Positions 24,967 to 32,818 of a DNA stretch of 64,000 nt are shown one piece after another. Where the stretch lies: the NCBI GenBank assembly GCA_026988525.1, contig JALSLC010000004.1, positions 1 to 64,000 on the forward strand. Direction: 5' to 3'. This DNA is from Archaeoglobaceae archaeon (GTDB lineage: Archaea; Halobacteriota; Archaeoglobi; Archaeoglobales; Archaeoglobaceae). Position numbers and translations under genes: made by a program. Every line of letters begins with the position of its first letter. The stretch's first letter is position 1. A model generated the notes under the pieces. That model was not told the origin of the DNA, made no database searches, and saw only the letters and a program-made list of their open reading frames with translations.

Positions 24967-25791
24967 ATGTCTCTAAAAAAAATTTTAAAGGAGAGATTAC
25001 CTCTGAGTGACGAAGAGTTATCTAAGATTAGAAGAGGTTTTGAGATAATCGGAGATGTGGTTATAGTAGATATACCTGATGAAGTTTACAATCTTAAAGA
25101 TGAGATAGTTAAGGCTATACTTGAAAAACATAAACACGTTAAAACAGTCTTAAGAAAAGTTGGCGAGGTTAGTGGAGATTATAGAGTTGCAAAGTATGAA
25201 GTTATTTATGGAGGTGAAACTGAGACTGTTGTAAAGGAGCATGGATGTAAATTTCTTTTAGACCCAACAAAAGTATATTATTCTGTAAAATTGTCGGGAG
25301 AAAGAGAGAGAATTTTTAAATCTGTAAAACCAAATGAGAGAGTATTAGTGATGTTTGCAGGTGTTGGGCCTTTTGCAATAACAATAGCAAAAAAATCCAA
25401 AGCAAGAGAAGTGGTTGGTATTGAATTAAATCCAGTTGCTGTAAATTACTTTAGAAAAAATGTTGAATTAAATAAGGTTAAAGACATAGTAAAAGTCTAT
25501 GAAGGTGATGTTAGAGAGATTGTGCCTAAGTTGGACGGTTATTTTGATAGAATTTTAATGCCGTCTCCAAACAATGCTATGGAGTTTGCAGATGTAGCAT
25601 CTTTAAAAACTAAAAAAGGAACTATTATACATTACTACACCTTTGCGGGTGTTGAAGAGGAAAAGAACTTAATCAAAAAAGTAGAAGAAATCTTTTCCCC
25701 TTATTTAAACTGCAAAGGCATATTTATGAGAAGATGTGGGAACTTTGCCCCATACGTTTACAGATACGTAGTTGATTTGGTTGTTTTATAA
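24967..25791 (+). CDS. trm5: tRNA (guanine37-N1)-methyltransferase Trm5
   Basis: A 274-residue class I SAM methylase of the Trm5/Taw2 group. It has an N-terminal D1-like domain (IGDVVIVDIPDEV), motif I VMFAGVGPFAITIAKK (about 123-138), an acidic loop GIELNPVAVNYFRKNV and, in place of the common NPP/NLP motif, MPSPNNAMEF. It would make m1G37 in tRNA, or act in wyosine formation if it is a Taw2/Taw22 variant. The 3' end overlaps the convergent epimerase by six bases. Confidence 0.85.
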   Translation: MSLKKILKERLPLSDEELSKIRRGFEIIGDVVIVDIPDEVYNLKDEIVKAILEKHKHVKTVLRKVGEVSGDYRVAKYEVIYGGETETVVKEHGCKFLLDPTKVYYSVKLSGERERIFKSVKPNERVLVMFAGVGPFAITIAKKSKAREVVGIELNPVAVNYFRKNVELNKVKDIVKVYEGDVREIVPKLDGYFDRILMPSPNNAMEFADVASLKTKKGTIIHYYTFAGVEEEKNLIKKVEEIFSPYLNCKGIFMRRCGNFAPYVYRYVVDLVVL

Positions 25792-26715
25792 ATTTGTTTC
25801 AAAATCTTCCAACAAATCTCTGGTAGCTAATCTTACAGCTTTTTCTGAATTGTACTTTGGTTTCCAGCCTATGGACTTTAACTTTTCTATGGATAACAAC
25901 ATTACAGGCACATCTCCCTTCCAACCTCTCTCTCCACCAGTAAATTTAAACTTTGGACTTAAACCCATTTCCTCACACACTATTTCAGCAATTCTCTTTA
26001 CTTTAATCTGGTCCTCACTACCTATATTGAATATATTTACACCTTCATCTACTTTTAATCCGAAGAACATGGCATCTATGCAATCTGAAATGTATATGTA
26101 TGATTTATTTTGCTCACCATTCCCTAAGATTTCGAGCTCATTTGGATTGTTTTTTAGTTTGACTATAAAATCGTAGATTACGCCGTGATTACTCCTCTTT
26201 CCAATTACATTTGCAAATCTATATATCCATGCATTCATGTCAAAAGTATGGCAGTAAGATGAAATTAAAGCCTCACATGCAAGCTTAGAAGCACCATATA
26301 TAGATATTGGTACTGTTGGGTAATCTTCGGGAGTGGGTATAACTTTTGCCTCACCGTACACAGTGGATGTTGAAGTAAAAATAATTCTACTAACCTTCTC
26401 CTCTCTCATCACTTCGAGTAAATTGTATGTTGCAAGTATGTTATTTTTATATATCTTATCTGGATCTTTACTACCTATTCTTACATCTGGGTTTGCTGCT
26501 ATATGCCACACTTCTTCGAACTTGTAATGCTTAAATACATCTTTAATTTTTTCTTTATTTGTTAAATCTACTTTATAGAAATGAGCGTTTTTATTTAGAT
26601 AATTAACTCCAGATGAGAGGTTATCTATTACTATAACTTCCTCTCCTTTATCAATAAACTTATCTACAACATAACTACCTATGAATCCCGCACCACCCGT
26701 TACTAAAATTGTCAT
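25786..26715 (-). CDS. NAD-dependent sugar epimerase (GalE-like)
   Basis: A 309-residue extended short-chain dehydrogenase. The NAD-binding motif is TGGAGFIGSYV (residues 6-16). The catalytic triad is visible: Ser/Thr in FTSTSTVYG and YGASK with Tyr and Lys. Family length and the GERGWKGDVP segment match archaeal UDP-glucose 4-epimerases. It probably provides UDP-galactose or related sugars for surface glycans, consistent with the GT2 and ManC genes in the window. Substrate specificity is inferred. Confidence 0.88.
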   Translation of the reverse strand: MTILVTGGAGFIGSYVVDKFIDKGEEVIVIDNLSSGVNYLNKNAHFYKVDLTNKEKIKDVFKHYKFEEVWHIAANPDVRIGSKDPDKIYKNNILATYNLLEVMREEKVSRIIFTSTSTVYGEAKVIPTPEDYPTVPISIYGASKLACEALISSYCHTFDMNAWIYRFANVIGKRSNHGVIYDFIVKLKNNPNELEILGNGEQNKSYIYISDCIDAMFFGLKVDEGVNIFNIGSEDQIKVKRIAEIVCEEMGLSPKFKFTGGERGWKGDVPVMLLSIEKLKSIGWKPKYNSEKAVRLATRDLLEDFETNL

Positions 26716-26781
26716 TAACTCTGCTTAGCAGAAGTTATATATACGGTTTTTGATAGGGCTAAAACAGCGGAGGTGATGTGA

Positions 26782-27003
26782 TTGTTACCGAACCAAATGG
26801 TTAAGTCGTTAGTGGGCAAGGTTATTAGAGTTGAGATGAAGGGGGAGGAGAGTGAACTTGTAGGAAAACTCGAGAGCGTTGATGATTACATGAATATTCA
26901 TATAAGCAATGCTGTTGAATATAGAAATGGCGAGAAAATAAGAAATCTTGGAAACCTTGTGTTGAGAGGTAACAACATCATACTTATTCAACCTTATGAG
27001 TAA
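26782..27003 (+). CDS. Archaeal Sm-like protein (SmAP/LSm)
   Basis: Seventy-three residues with the two Sm motifs: GKVIRVEMKGEESELVGKLESVDDYMN (interrupted here by normal loop lengths) and NLVLRGNNIILIQ. It forms heptameric rings that bind U-rich RNA. The TTG start at 26782 follows a perfect GGAGGTGAT. Next downstream is a winged-helix gene. Confidence 0.93.
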   Translation: MLPNQMVKSLVGKVIRVEMKGEESELVGKLESVDDYMNIHISNAVEYRNGEKIRNLGNLVLRGNNIILIQPYE

Positions 27004-27038
27004 ATTTTAAGGAGTTTGATGAAAATAGAATTAAGTAC

Positions 27039-27407
27039 ATGATGGATACAAGAGAAGAGATACTTAAAATTCTCGAGGAGAGAGGTAGTGTTTTACAAAA
27101 AGATCTATGGAAAGAATTGAAAATAGATAGTAGTAAATGTTCAAGAATTCTCAGAAAACTTGAGAAAGAAGGGCTTATAAAAAGAGTTGAAGTAGTAGTA
27201 GATGGTGTTAAAACTTTTAAAATAGTTCCTGCTGGTGTTGAAGAGGAAGAGGAGGAGGAAGAGGACTTTAACCTTCAGGCAATAATGGAAAAAATGCAAG
27301 ATGTTTCTGGTTTACCCCCCTGCTTTGGTTGTCTCGAAAAAGATTGTGAAGCTAAATCTTGCTTAAAACTTGAAGTCTGGTTTTTGAAGAAAGCAAGCCA
27401 AATTTAG
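27039..27407 (+). CDS. Winged-helix regulator with C-terminal Cys motif
   Basis: A 122-residue protein. Residues about 3-65 form a MarR/B-block-type winged helix (REEILKILEERGSV, then KCSRILRKLEKEGLIKR). A run of glutamates links it to a C-terminal segment with CFGCLEKDCEAKSC, a likely Zn or Fe-S site. Proteins of this build are widespread in archaea and are annotated only as HTH proteins. It precedes the [NiFe] hydrogenase operon, which has its own promoter, so a regulatory link is a guess. The start is one of two adjacent ATGs. Confidence 0.72.
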   Translation: MMDTREEILKILEERGSVLQKDLWKELKIDSSKCSRILRKLEKEGLIKRVEVVVDGVKTFKIVPAGVEEEEEEEEDFNLQAIMEKMQDVSGLPPCFGCLEKDCEAKSCLKLEVWFLKKASQI

Positions 27408-27533
27408 TTTTTATTATCCTGTTATTGTCGATTATTGTTATTTCTTTGTGCCTGCAATATTTCAATAATACTATAATTCAACCCAGTATTACTTTATGTT
27501 ACTTATTATATAAATATTATACCTAAAATGTAA

Positions 27534-27550
27534 GAAAAGTTTAAATAATA
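27534..27550 (+). promoter_or_regulatory. Probable promoter of the [NiFe] hydrogenase operon
   Basis: GAAAAG followed by TTTAAATAATA matches an archaeal BRE plus TATA box about 55 bases ahead of the GTG start at 27604. The 196-base gap from 27408 holds no open frame. Confidence 0.45.
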
Positions 27551-27603
27551 CATTCAATAGACCAACAGTTAGATTGTGTTGAAACCGAAGGCGGGGTGAT
27601 TGT

Positions 27604-28659
27604 GTGAAGTTTAGTAGAAGAGGTTTTTTGAAAACGGTTGCGGCATTAGGTGCGGCAACATTTCTTGACACTTATGGCGTTGAACTTGCTGAAGCACTGA
27701 ATGAGGTTAAAGACTACTGGCATATATGTTGGTTAAACGGTGCAGCTTGCACCGGATGCACGATATCCTTTGCACAATCTGTAAATCCGGGATTAATTGA
27801 AATATTTACGAGCATACTTGTAGGCAATTCTGGATTACCAATAGTTCTACCAGACTACATGGAAACACTTCAGCCAGCATCTGGTACTTTGGCTGAAGAC
27901 TTGATAAACAGATGGAAAAATGGAAGTAAGGGTAGGAGAATACTCATTGTTGAAGGAGCAATTCCAAAGAAAGGCTTCTGTCAAATACATGGTGTGGACT
28001 TTTATGAGCGTTTAAAAGATATAGCTCCTTACGCAGACCATATAATTGCCTTTGGTGCATGTGCGTGTTTTGGAGGAGTACCATCTGCAAAACCAAATCC
28101 AACTGGAGTTAGAGGAGTTCAAGAATTCTTCAAAGAAGTTGGTATAAACAAGCCTGTGATAAACATACCTTGCTGTCCTGGCAATCCAGATCACCTTGTA
28201 ATTACTCTTGCAGCAGTTATGCTTGGAGAAAAAATAGAATTAGACAAATACAACAGACCTAAGGTCTTCTTTGGAAAGTTGATGCACGATGAACTTTGTC
28301 CGTACAGACCTTACTATGATAGAGGTATATTCGCTGAGAAACCGGGAGATGAAGGATGCCGTTATAAGATTGGTTGTAAAGGACCAATGACGCACACAGA
28401 TTGCGCTTTAAGGAAATGGAACGGTCACGTTAGTTACTGTGTTGAAGTTGGAGCTCCTTGCATAGGCTGTGCTGAACCGGGATTTCCAGACAACTTTGAA
28501 CCATTCTACAAACCGGTTGCAGAACTTCCAGCAGTTCTTGGTTTTGGTCCTGAAAAGATAGGTGAAGGTATATTGGCAGCAACTGCCGCTGGAATAGCAA
28601 TTCACGCTGTAAGGCATGTTGCTAGCAGTAAAGGTGAAAAGAAAGAGAAAAAAGAGTGA
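27604..28659 (+). CDS. [NiFe] hydrogenase small subunit with Tat signal (Vht-like)
   Basis: A 351-residue small subunit with a twin-arginine signal SRRGFLK at the N-terminus followed by a hydrophobic stretch. Fe-S ligands are seen in the proximal-cluster motif GAACTGCT, GACACFGG, IPCCPGNP and, for the distal clusters, DELCPYRPYYD, GCRYKIGCKG and GAPCIGCAEPGFPD. It would transfer electrons from the large subunit to the cytochrome b. The GTG start follows GGGGTGAT. The C-terminus ends in a short hydrophobic helix and a Lys/Glu tail, which could help membrane attachment. It resembles the methanophenazine-reducing and Archaeoglobus group 1 enzymes. Confidence 0.95.
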   Translation: MKFSRRGFLKTVAALGAATFLDTYGVELAEALNEVKDYWHICWLNGAACTGCTISFAQSVNPGLIEIFTSILVGNSGLPIVLPDYMETLQPASGTLAEDLINRWKNGSKGRRILIVEGAIPKKGFCQIHGVDFYERLKDIAPYADHIIAFGACACFGGVPSAKPNPTGVRGVQEFFKEVGINKPVINIPCCPGNPDHLVITLAAVMLGEKIELDKYNRPKVFFGKLMHDELCPYRPYYDRGIFAEKPGDEGCRYKIGCKGPMTHTDCALRKWNGHVSYCVEVGAPCIGCAEPGFPDNFEPFYKPVAELPAVLGFGPEKIGEGILAATAAGIAIHAVRHVASSKGEKKEKKE

Positions 28660-28669
28660 GGTGATGTAG

Positions 28670-30370
28670 GTGACTACTGTAGTTGTGGATCCTATAACAA
28701 GAATTGAAGGACACCTTAGAGTCGAAATGGATTTAAAAGAAGTTAAAACTTCTAAGGGGTCATTTAGTTTTGTTGAAACTGCGAGATGTTGTGGTGAATT
28801 GTTTAGAGGATTTGAAATCTTCCTTAAAGGAAGAGATCCAAGAGATGCTATATTTCTAACTCAGCGTATATGTGGTGTTTGTCCAGCACCACATGGTGAG
28901 GCTTCATGTGAGGCTGTGGAGAGAGCGTATGGTATAACTCCGCCCCCAGTGTCTGTACTCTCAAGGAATATAATGCATGGTGCGTACTACATTTACGATC
29001 ATATAATTCACACTTATGTATTAATGGGTCCTGAGCTTGGTATAGCCTGTAAATACCCTCCAATGGTTCCACCAGCTCTTGGAAAGGAGGGCATAGCTAA
29101 ATTGGGTTTGGGTAGTAGCTATGCTAAAGCTGTAGAAATTCAAAGACTTGCAAATCAAATAGTGGCACTTTGGGGAGGTAAATTCCCGCACTTTGCAAGC
29201 CAGTATCCGGGAGGTCTTACAGCCCATCCCACGCCAGCAAGAGTTTCAGATACTTTTGCAAGAATGGTAAAAATTTGGGAATTCGTAGCAATAGATATGA
29301 TAAGGGATATAAACGCAATAATTGATGCAAGTGATAAACTTGGTGAAAAAGTCAGCTCTATTCTTGGAGTTGACTTTAAGGGTTTAGAAAGCTTAGGAGT
29401 CTCTACAGGCAACTTTCTGAGTTACGGAGTCTTTCCGGATTATGAAGATTATGACGATTGGTTAGATCCTTCAAAAAGAAAGAAAGCACTATTTAGAAGT
29501 GGAGCATGGAGTAATGGCTCATTTAAAACATTTGATGAAAGTAAAGTTAGAGAATACATAAAATATTCATGGTATAGTGGTGAAAGTGGTTTAACACCCT
29601 TCAAGGAAACAACAATACCTGATAGAAACAAGAGCGAAGCATACTCTTGGATAAAAGCTCCAAGATATGACGGAAAAGTTTATGAGGTAGGTCCTCTTGC
29701 AAGAATGGTTAATACTTTTGGTACTAAATGGAGGATACAGAGAGTACACCCGGTAACTGGAGAAGATTACGGAGATTTTGTATATGAAATGAGAAATCCA
29801 AATGGATCCGTCTTAGATAGGATTGTTGCAAGAGTGGCTTGTACGTTAATAATAGCAAACAAGATGTTTGAATGGATTGAAGCAATAAAGGGCATGATGA
29901 ATGAAAAGATAATTAATTTCAAGAGCTATCCGAGCAATGGCGAAGGGTATGGTCTTTGGGATGCACCCAGAGGAGCTCTTGGTCACTGGTTAATAGTTAA
30001 GAATGGTGTTATAGACCATTATCAGTGCGTTGTTCCATCAACTTGGAACTTCAGTCCAAGAGATGACAGCGGAAAGCCCGGTGCGGTTGAACAATCCTTA
30101 GTAAACACATGGCTACCGAAGAATATGAGTATCAAGGACTTATGTAATGCTCTATATCCAGAAAAAGACGTAAACTTAGCACCTTTGGGCATTAATGCAA
30201 CTGTTAGCTGGGGTGATGCATTAGCTTCAGCGTTAAAACAGTTGGGCTTAGAAAAACTTAACTTAGAACCGGCAAATGGTGCTGAATACAATACAACTCT
30301 TGCACTTATGGCTGTTAGAAGCTTTGACCCGTGCATAGCTTGTGCAGTTCACGTTGGTAGAGTTAAGTAA
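28670..30370 (+). CDS. [NiFe] hydrogenase large subunit (Vht-like)
   Basis: A 566-residue catalytic subunit. The L1 motif RICGVCP (Cys68, Cys71) and the L2 motif DPCIACAVH (Cys555, Cys558) supply the four Ni-Fe ligands. The N-terminus DPITRIEGHLRVEM is typical. After His561 only five residues (VGRVK) remain, a much shorter tail than the usual C-terminal extension removed by the maturation endopeptidase. It is exported with the Tat-bearing small subunit. The GTG start lies ten bases after the small-subunit stop, with GAGGTGAT overlapping the junction. No maturation protease gene lies next to the operon. Confidence 0.96.
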   Translation: MTTVVVDPITRIEGHLRVEMDLKEVKTSKGSFSFVETARCCGELFRGFEIFLKGRDPRDAIFLTQRICGVCPAPHGEASCEAVERAYGITPPPVSVLSRNIMHGAYYIYDHIIHTYVLMGPELGIACKYPPMVPPALGKEGIAKLGLGSSYAKAVEIQRLANQIVALWGGKFPHFASQYPGGLTAHPTPARVSDTFARMVKIWEFVAIDMIRDINAIIDASDKLGEKVSSILGVDFKGLESLGVSTGNFLSYGVFPDYEDYDDWLDPSKRKKALFRSGAWSNGSFKTFDESKVREYIKYSWYSGESGLTPFKETTIPDRNKSEAYSWIKAPRYDGKVYEVGPLARMVNTFGTKWRIQRVHPVTGEDYGDFVYEMRNPNGSVLDRIVARVACTLIIANKMFEWIEAIKGMMNEKIINFKSYPSNGEGYGLWDAPRGALGHWLIVKNGVIDHYQCVVPSTWNFSPRDDSGKPGAVEQSLVNTWLPKNMSIKDLCNALYPEKDVNLAPLGINATVSWGDALASALKQLGLEKLNLEPANGAEYNTTLALMAVRSFDPCIACAVHVGRVK

Positions 30371-30388
30371 AAATTGGAGGGATTTACA

Positions 30389-31051
30389 ATGGCTGAGTAC
30401 GTTGAAGTTTATAGACATTCTCTTTTTTATAGAATATGTCACTGGAGCATAGTTATAACAGGTTTTATACTGGCTTTTACAGGAATGCAAATGGGCGGTT
30501 TGTATGGTATTAGAATATTGCCTAAAGGCGGAGTTTTGGCAGTACACTTGGCAGTGGGAATGATATTTGGAGGGCTATGGTTTTTAATGTTCTACTATAT
30601 AGTGGTCAAAGAATGGAAATGGTTTGGCTTGCAGAGAATACCTTACGCAATAAAGTTCTTAATAGCTGAATCCCTTGCTTGGCTTGGCATAGGCCCCCAT
30701 ATCGAGGATCCAAGAGGTTACGATCCAAAAAAGGGTGAGTACGTAGAAAAGATAATTCCAACTGAAGTTATGGTTTGGTGGATATACTTCATATTGGCCA
30801 TGCTTATGGGTATAACTGGACTTGCAATGTACTTTAGATCACAATTTGCACCACTCTACAGTATAGCTGGGGCTATTGGCCAATTCTTTGGAACGAGTAA
30901 TGGTTATGCAGTTATAAGGGCTGTGCATAGATTGGGAATGTACTTATTTGCAATGGTTATGTTCATGCACGTTTATGCAGTAATAATCTTTGAAGTTCTC
31001 GGTTCAATGATTACTGGTAAAAGGTTGGAAAAGGTTAAAACAAAGAGCTAA
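30389..31051 (+). CDS. Cytochrome b subunit of the [NiFe] hydrogenase (VhtC-like)
   Basis: A 220-residue membrane protein of the HyaC/VhtC family with four or five helices. Candidate heme-ligand histidines are in [26 protein letters not shown] and MFMHVYAVI. It passes electrons from the periplasmic-side hydrogenase to the membrane pool. ATG 30389 follows GGAGGGA; the open frame extends to 30374 but that start lies over the Shine-Dalgarno. It is the third gene of the operon and overlaps convergent pcm by four bases. Confidence 0.93.
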   Translation: MAEYVEVYRHSLFYRICHWSIVITGFILAFTGMQMGGLYGIRILPKGGVLAVHLAVGMIFGGLWFLMFYYIVVKEWKWFGLQRIPYAIKFLIAESLAWLGIGPHIEDPRGYDPKKGEYVEKIIPTEVMVWWIYFILAMLMGITGLAMYFRSQFAPLYSIAGAIGQFFGTSNGYAVIRAVHRLGMYLFAMVMFMHVYAVIIFEVLGSMITGKRLEKVKTKS

Positions 31052-31701
31052 AGACGAAATCCATATTTACCCAATAAAGGGACAAACCTAACACTACCCC
31101 ATCTTTTCTTTTTTATGCCTTTTTCATCTTTTTCTATAACATACAAAGTTTGTATTTCACTTCCTATGGGTATTACCATTTTACCTCCAATCTTCAACTG
31201 TTCAACTAGTGGTTCTGGTACATCTGGTGCTGCGGCTGTAACATATATTCTATCGTATGGAGCTTCGCTTTCGTATCCTTCACTACCATCTCCAACTATC
31301 ACTTCTACGTTATCATAACCGAGAGATCTAAGTGTTTTTTTGGCTCTTTCTGCCAACTCTGGAATTCTTTCTATCATTATTACTTTTCCACCTTCCCCAA
31401 CCAATTCTGCTACTACAGCTGCGTGATAACCACTACCTCCTCCTACCTCCAGTACTTTTTGTCCCGGCAATAAATCAAGTAAATCGCACATAATAGCAAC
31501 CATGTGTGGTGCACTTATTGTCTGACCATAACCTATGGGTAGTGGATAATCGTAATACGCTTCATTACTGTATTGAGGAGGAACAAACAAATGTCTTGGA
31601 ACTTTAAGCATAGCTTTTGCTACTCTCTCACTAATTCCAAGTTCCTCTTTAAGTTTCTCAACCATTCTTTTTCTTTCTTCGATTCTTTCATCAAATTTCA
31701 T
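31048..31701 (-). CDS. pcm: Protein-L-isoaspartate O-methyltransferase
   Basis: A 217-residue repair methylase that converts isoaspartyl residues in damaged proteins back towards aspartate. Motifs: [31 protein letters not shown] (motif I), [26 protein letters not shown]. Length is standard. Start at ATG 31701. Confidence 0.95.
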   Translation of the reverse strand: MKFDERIEERKRMVEKLKEELGISERVAKAMLKVPRHLFVPPQYSNEAYYDYPLPIGYGQTISAPHMVAIMCDLLDLLPGQKVLEVGGGSGYHAAVVAELVGEGGKVIMIERIPELAERAKKTLRSLGYDNVEVIVGDGSEGYESEAPYDRIYVTAAAPDVPEPLVEQLKIGGKMVIPIGSEIQTLYVIEKDEKGIKKKRWGSVRFVPLLGKYGFRL

Positions 31702-31750
31702 GATATATTTATTTGCTTAACTGTTTTTCACAGTTCCGGTTCATAGTTTT

Positions 31751-32446
31751 TTAACTTAAATCTCCACAAGAACAAAAAACTTCGTTTATAGCTGAAAAAA
31801 CATCATCAAAACCCTCTTTTTTCAGTGCTGAAATTTTTATAGTTCTATACCTAACTGTAGTTTCTTCTACAAAATCTACAAGCTTTTCCATTAATTCAGA
31901 GAGTACTCCACCTTCTTTGAGCATTTCTTTAACTTTTAATGGCGTTAATTCAAATTTTGTAGTGTCACACTTGTTAAAAACGGTGATTGTTGGAATTTCA
32001 GTTCTTAAAGATATTACAGCATTTTGAGCTAATATAGATACGTAATTTTCAGGGGTTGAAGCCACTTTTGCATCTACAATAAATATAGCAATTGTCTTAT
32101 CACTATTAGCTATTTTTTCGGCGATATCTGTACCTGAGCTTAGATATAAGAATAGTTCCATTTGGCCGGGTGTATCGTACAAAACGTAGTCATCTTTTAA
32201 AATTAATTCGTCAATGTAGTTTAATGATAGCTCCATAGATTTTATCAAGGCACCATTTATACCTAAGTTAAAATCTTTCATAATTTTTTCTGTTCTAATA
32301 AAATCTCTAATATCTTTATCAGCTTTATATATTGGATCTGATGCAGGATCCAAATTTACAGCTTTTGCATCATTTAAATATTCTAAAAAAGACTTTACAA
32401 AAGTGCTTTTTCCACTACCAGCAGGTCCTATTACTACGATGTTCAT
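31751..32446 (-). CDS. GPN-loop-type GTPase with variant GIN loop
   Basis: A 231-residue SIMIBI GTPase. Walker A is GPAGSGKST (residues 6-14), switch II is YDTPGQMELF and the base-recognition motif is FNKCDTTK. The family's signature GPN loop, which inserts into the partner's active site in the dimer, is present here as GINGAL, with Ile in place of Pro. The start is ATG 32446. The frame is open back into the tRNA-Ser gene, but those codons are not credible. Archaeal homologues resemble Pab0955; eukaryotic ones help assemble RNA polymerase II. Confidence 0.88.
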   Translation of the reverse strand: MNIVVIGPAGSGKSTFVKSFLEYLNDAKAVNLDPASDPIYKADKDIRDFIRTEKIMKDFNLGINGALIKSMELSLNYIDELILKDDYVLYDTPGQMELFLYLSSGTDIAEKIANSDKTIAIFIVDAKVASTPENYVSILAQNAVISLRTEIPTITVFNKCDTTKFELTPLKVKEMLKEGGVLSELMEKLVDFVEETTVRYRTIKISALKKEGFDDVFSAINEVFCSCGDLS

Positions 32447-32504
32447 GGTTTTAAGTTGAGAGCTTAGTGAAATTTTGTTTTCGGTTTTACTTTCAAAGAA
32501 AAAA

Positions 32505-32586
32505 CGCCGGGGCTGGGATTCGAACCCAGGAGCCCTTTCGGGCACCGGCTCTCAAGGCCGGCGCAGTACCTCTCTGCAACCCCGGC
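32505..32586 (-). tRNA. tRNA-Ser (anticodon TGA)
   Basis: A class II tRNA. The acceptor GCCGGGG pairs with CCCCGGC, the anticodon stem CCGGC/GCCGG carries loop CTTGAGA (anticodon TGA), the variable arm is long (GCCCGAAAGGGC), the T arm is CTGGG-TTCGAAT-CCCAG and the discriminator is G, as expected for Ser. CCA is not encoded. It lies about 60 bases upstream of the GPN GTPase start on the same strand. Confidence 0.93.
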
Positions 32587-32672
32587 TTAACCATTTATTT
32601 TTACGATGGTTATATTAAATTTGAGGTTGTATCTAAGAGAAAGTTTTAAGAACTTTTTGTTTAAGAGTTTTT

Positions 32673-32756
32673 ATGGAACATGAAAGGATAAAAGCTAAGA
32701 GATTGACGAAAAATGAACTTTCAAAATTATTAATATATCTCATTAATCAGAATTGA
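32673..32756 (+). CDS. Possible 27-residue protein
   Basis: An ATG opens 27 codons of lysine-rich helical sequence (MEHERIKAKRLTKNELSK, then a short hydrophobic end). It is the only open frame in the gap between tRNA-Ser and the DUF460 gene. There is no clear Shine-Dalgarno and no family match, so this may be chance. Confidence 0.25.
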   Translation: MEHERIKAKRLTKNELSKLLIYLINQN

Positions 32757-32818
32757 ACGATTGGCTAAGGGGTTTGAAATTAAGTTTAAATAAGTTTAAA
32801 AAATTAAGATAAATTAAG

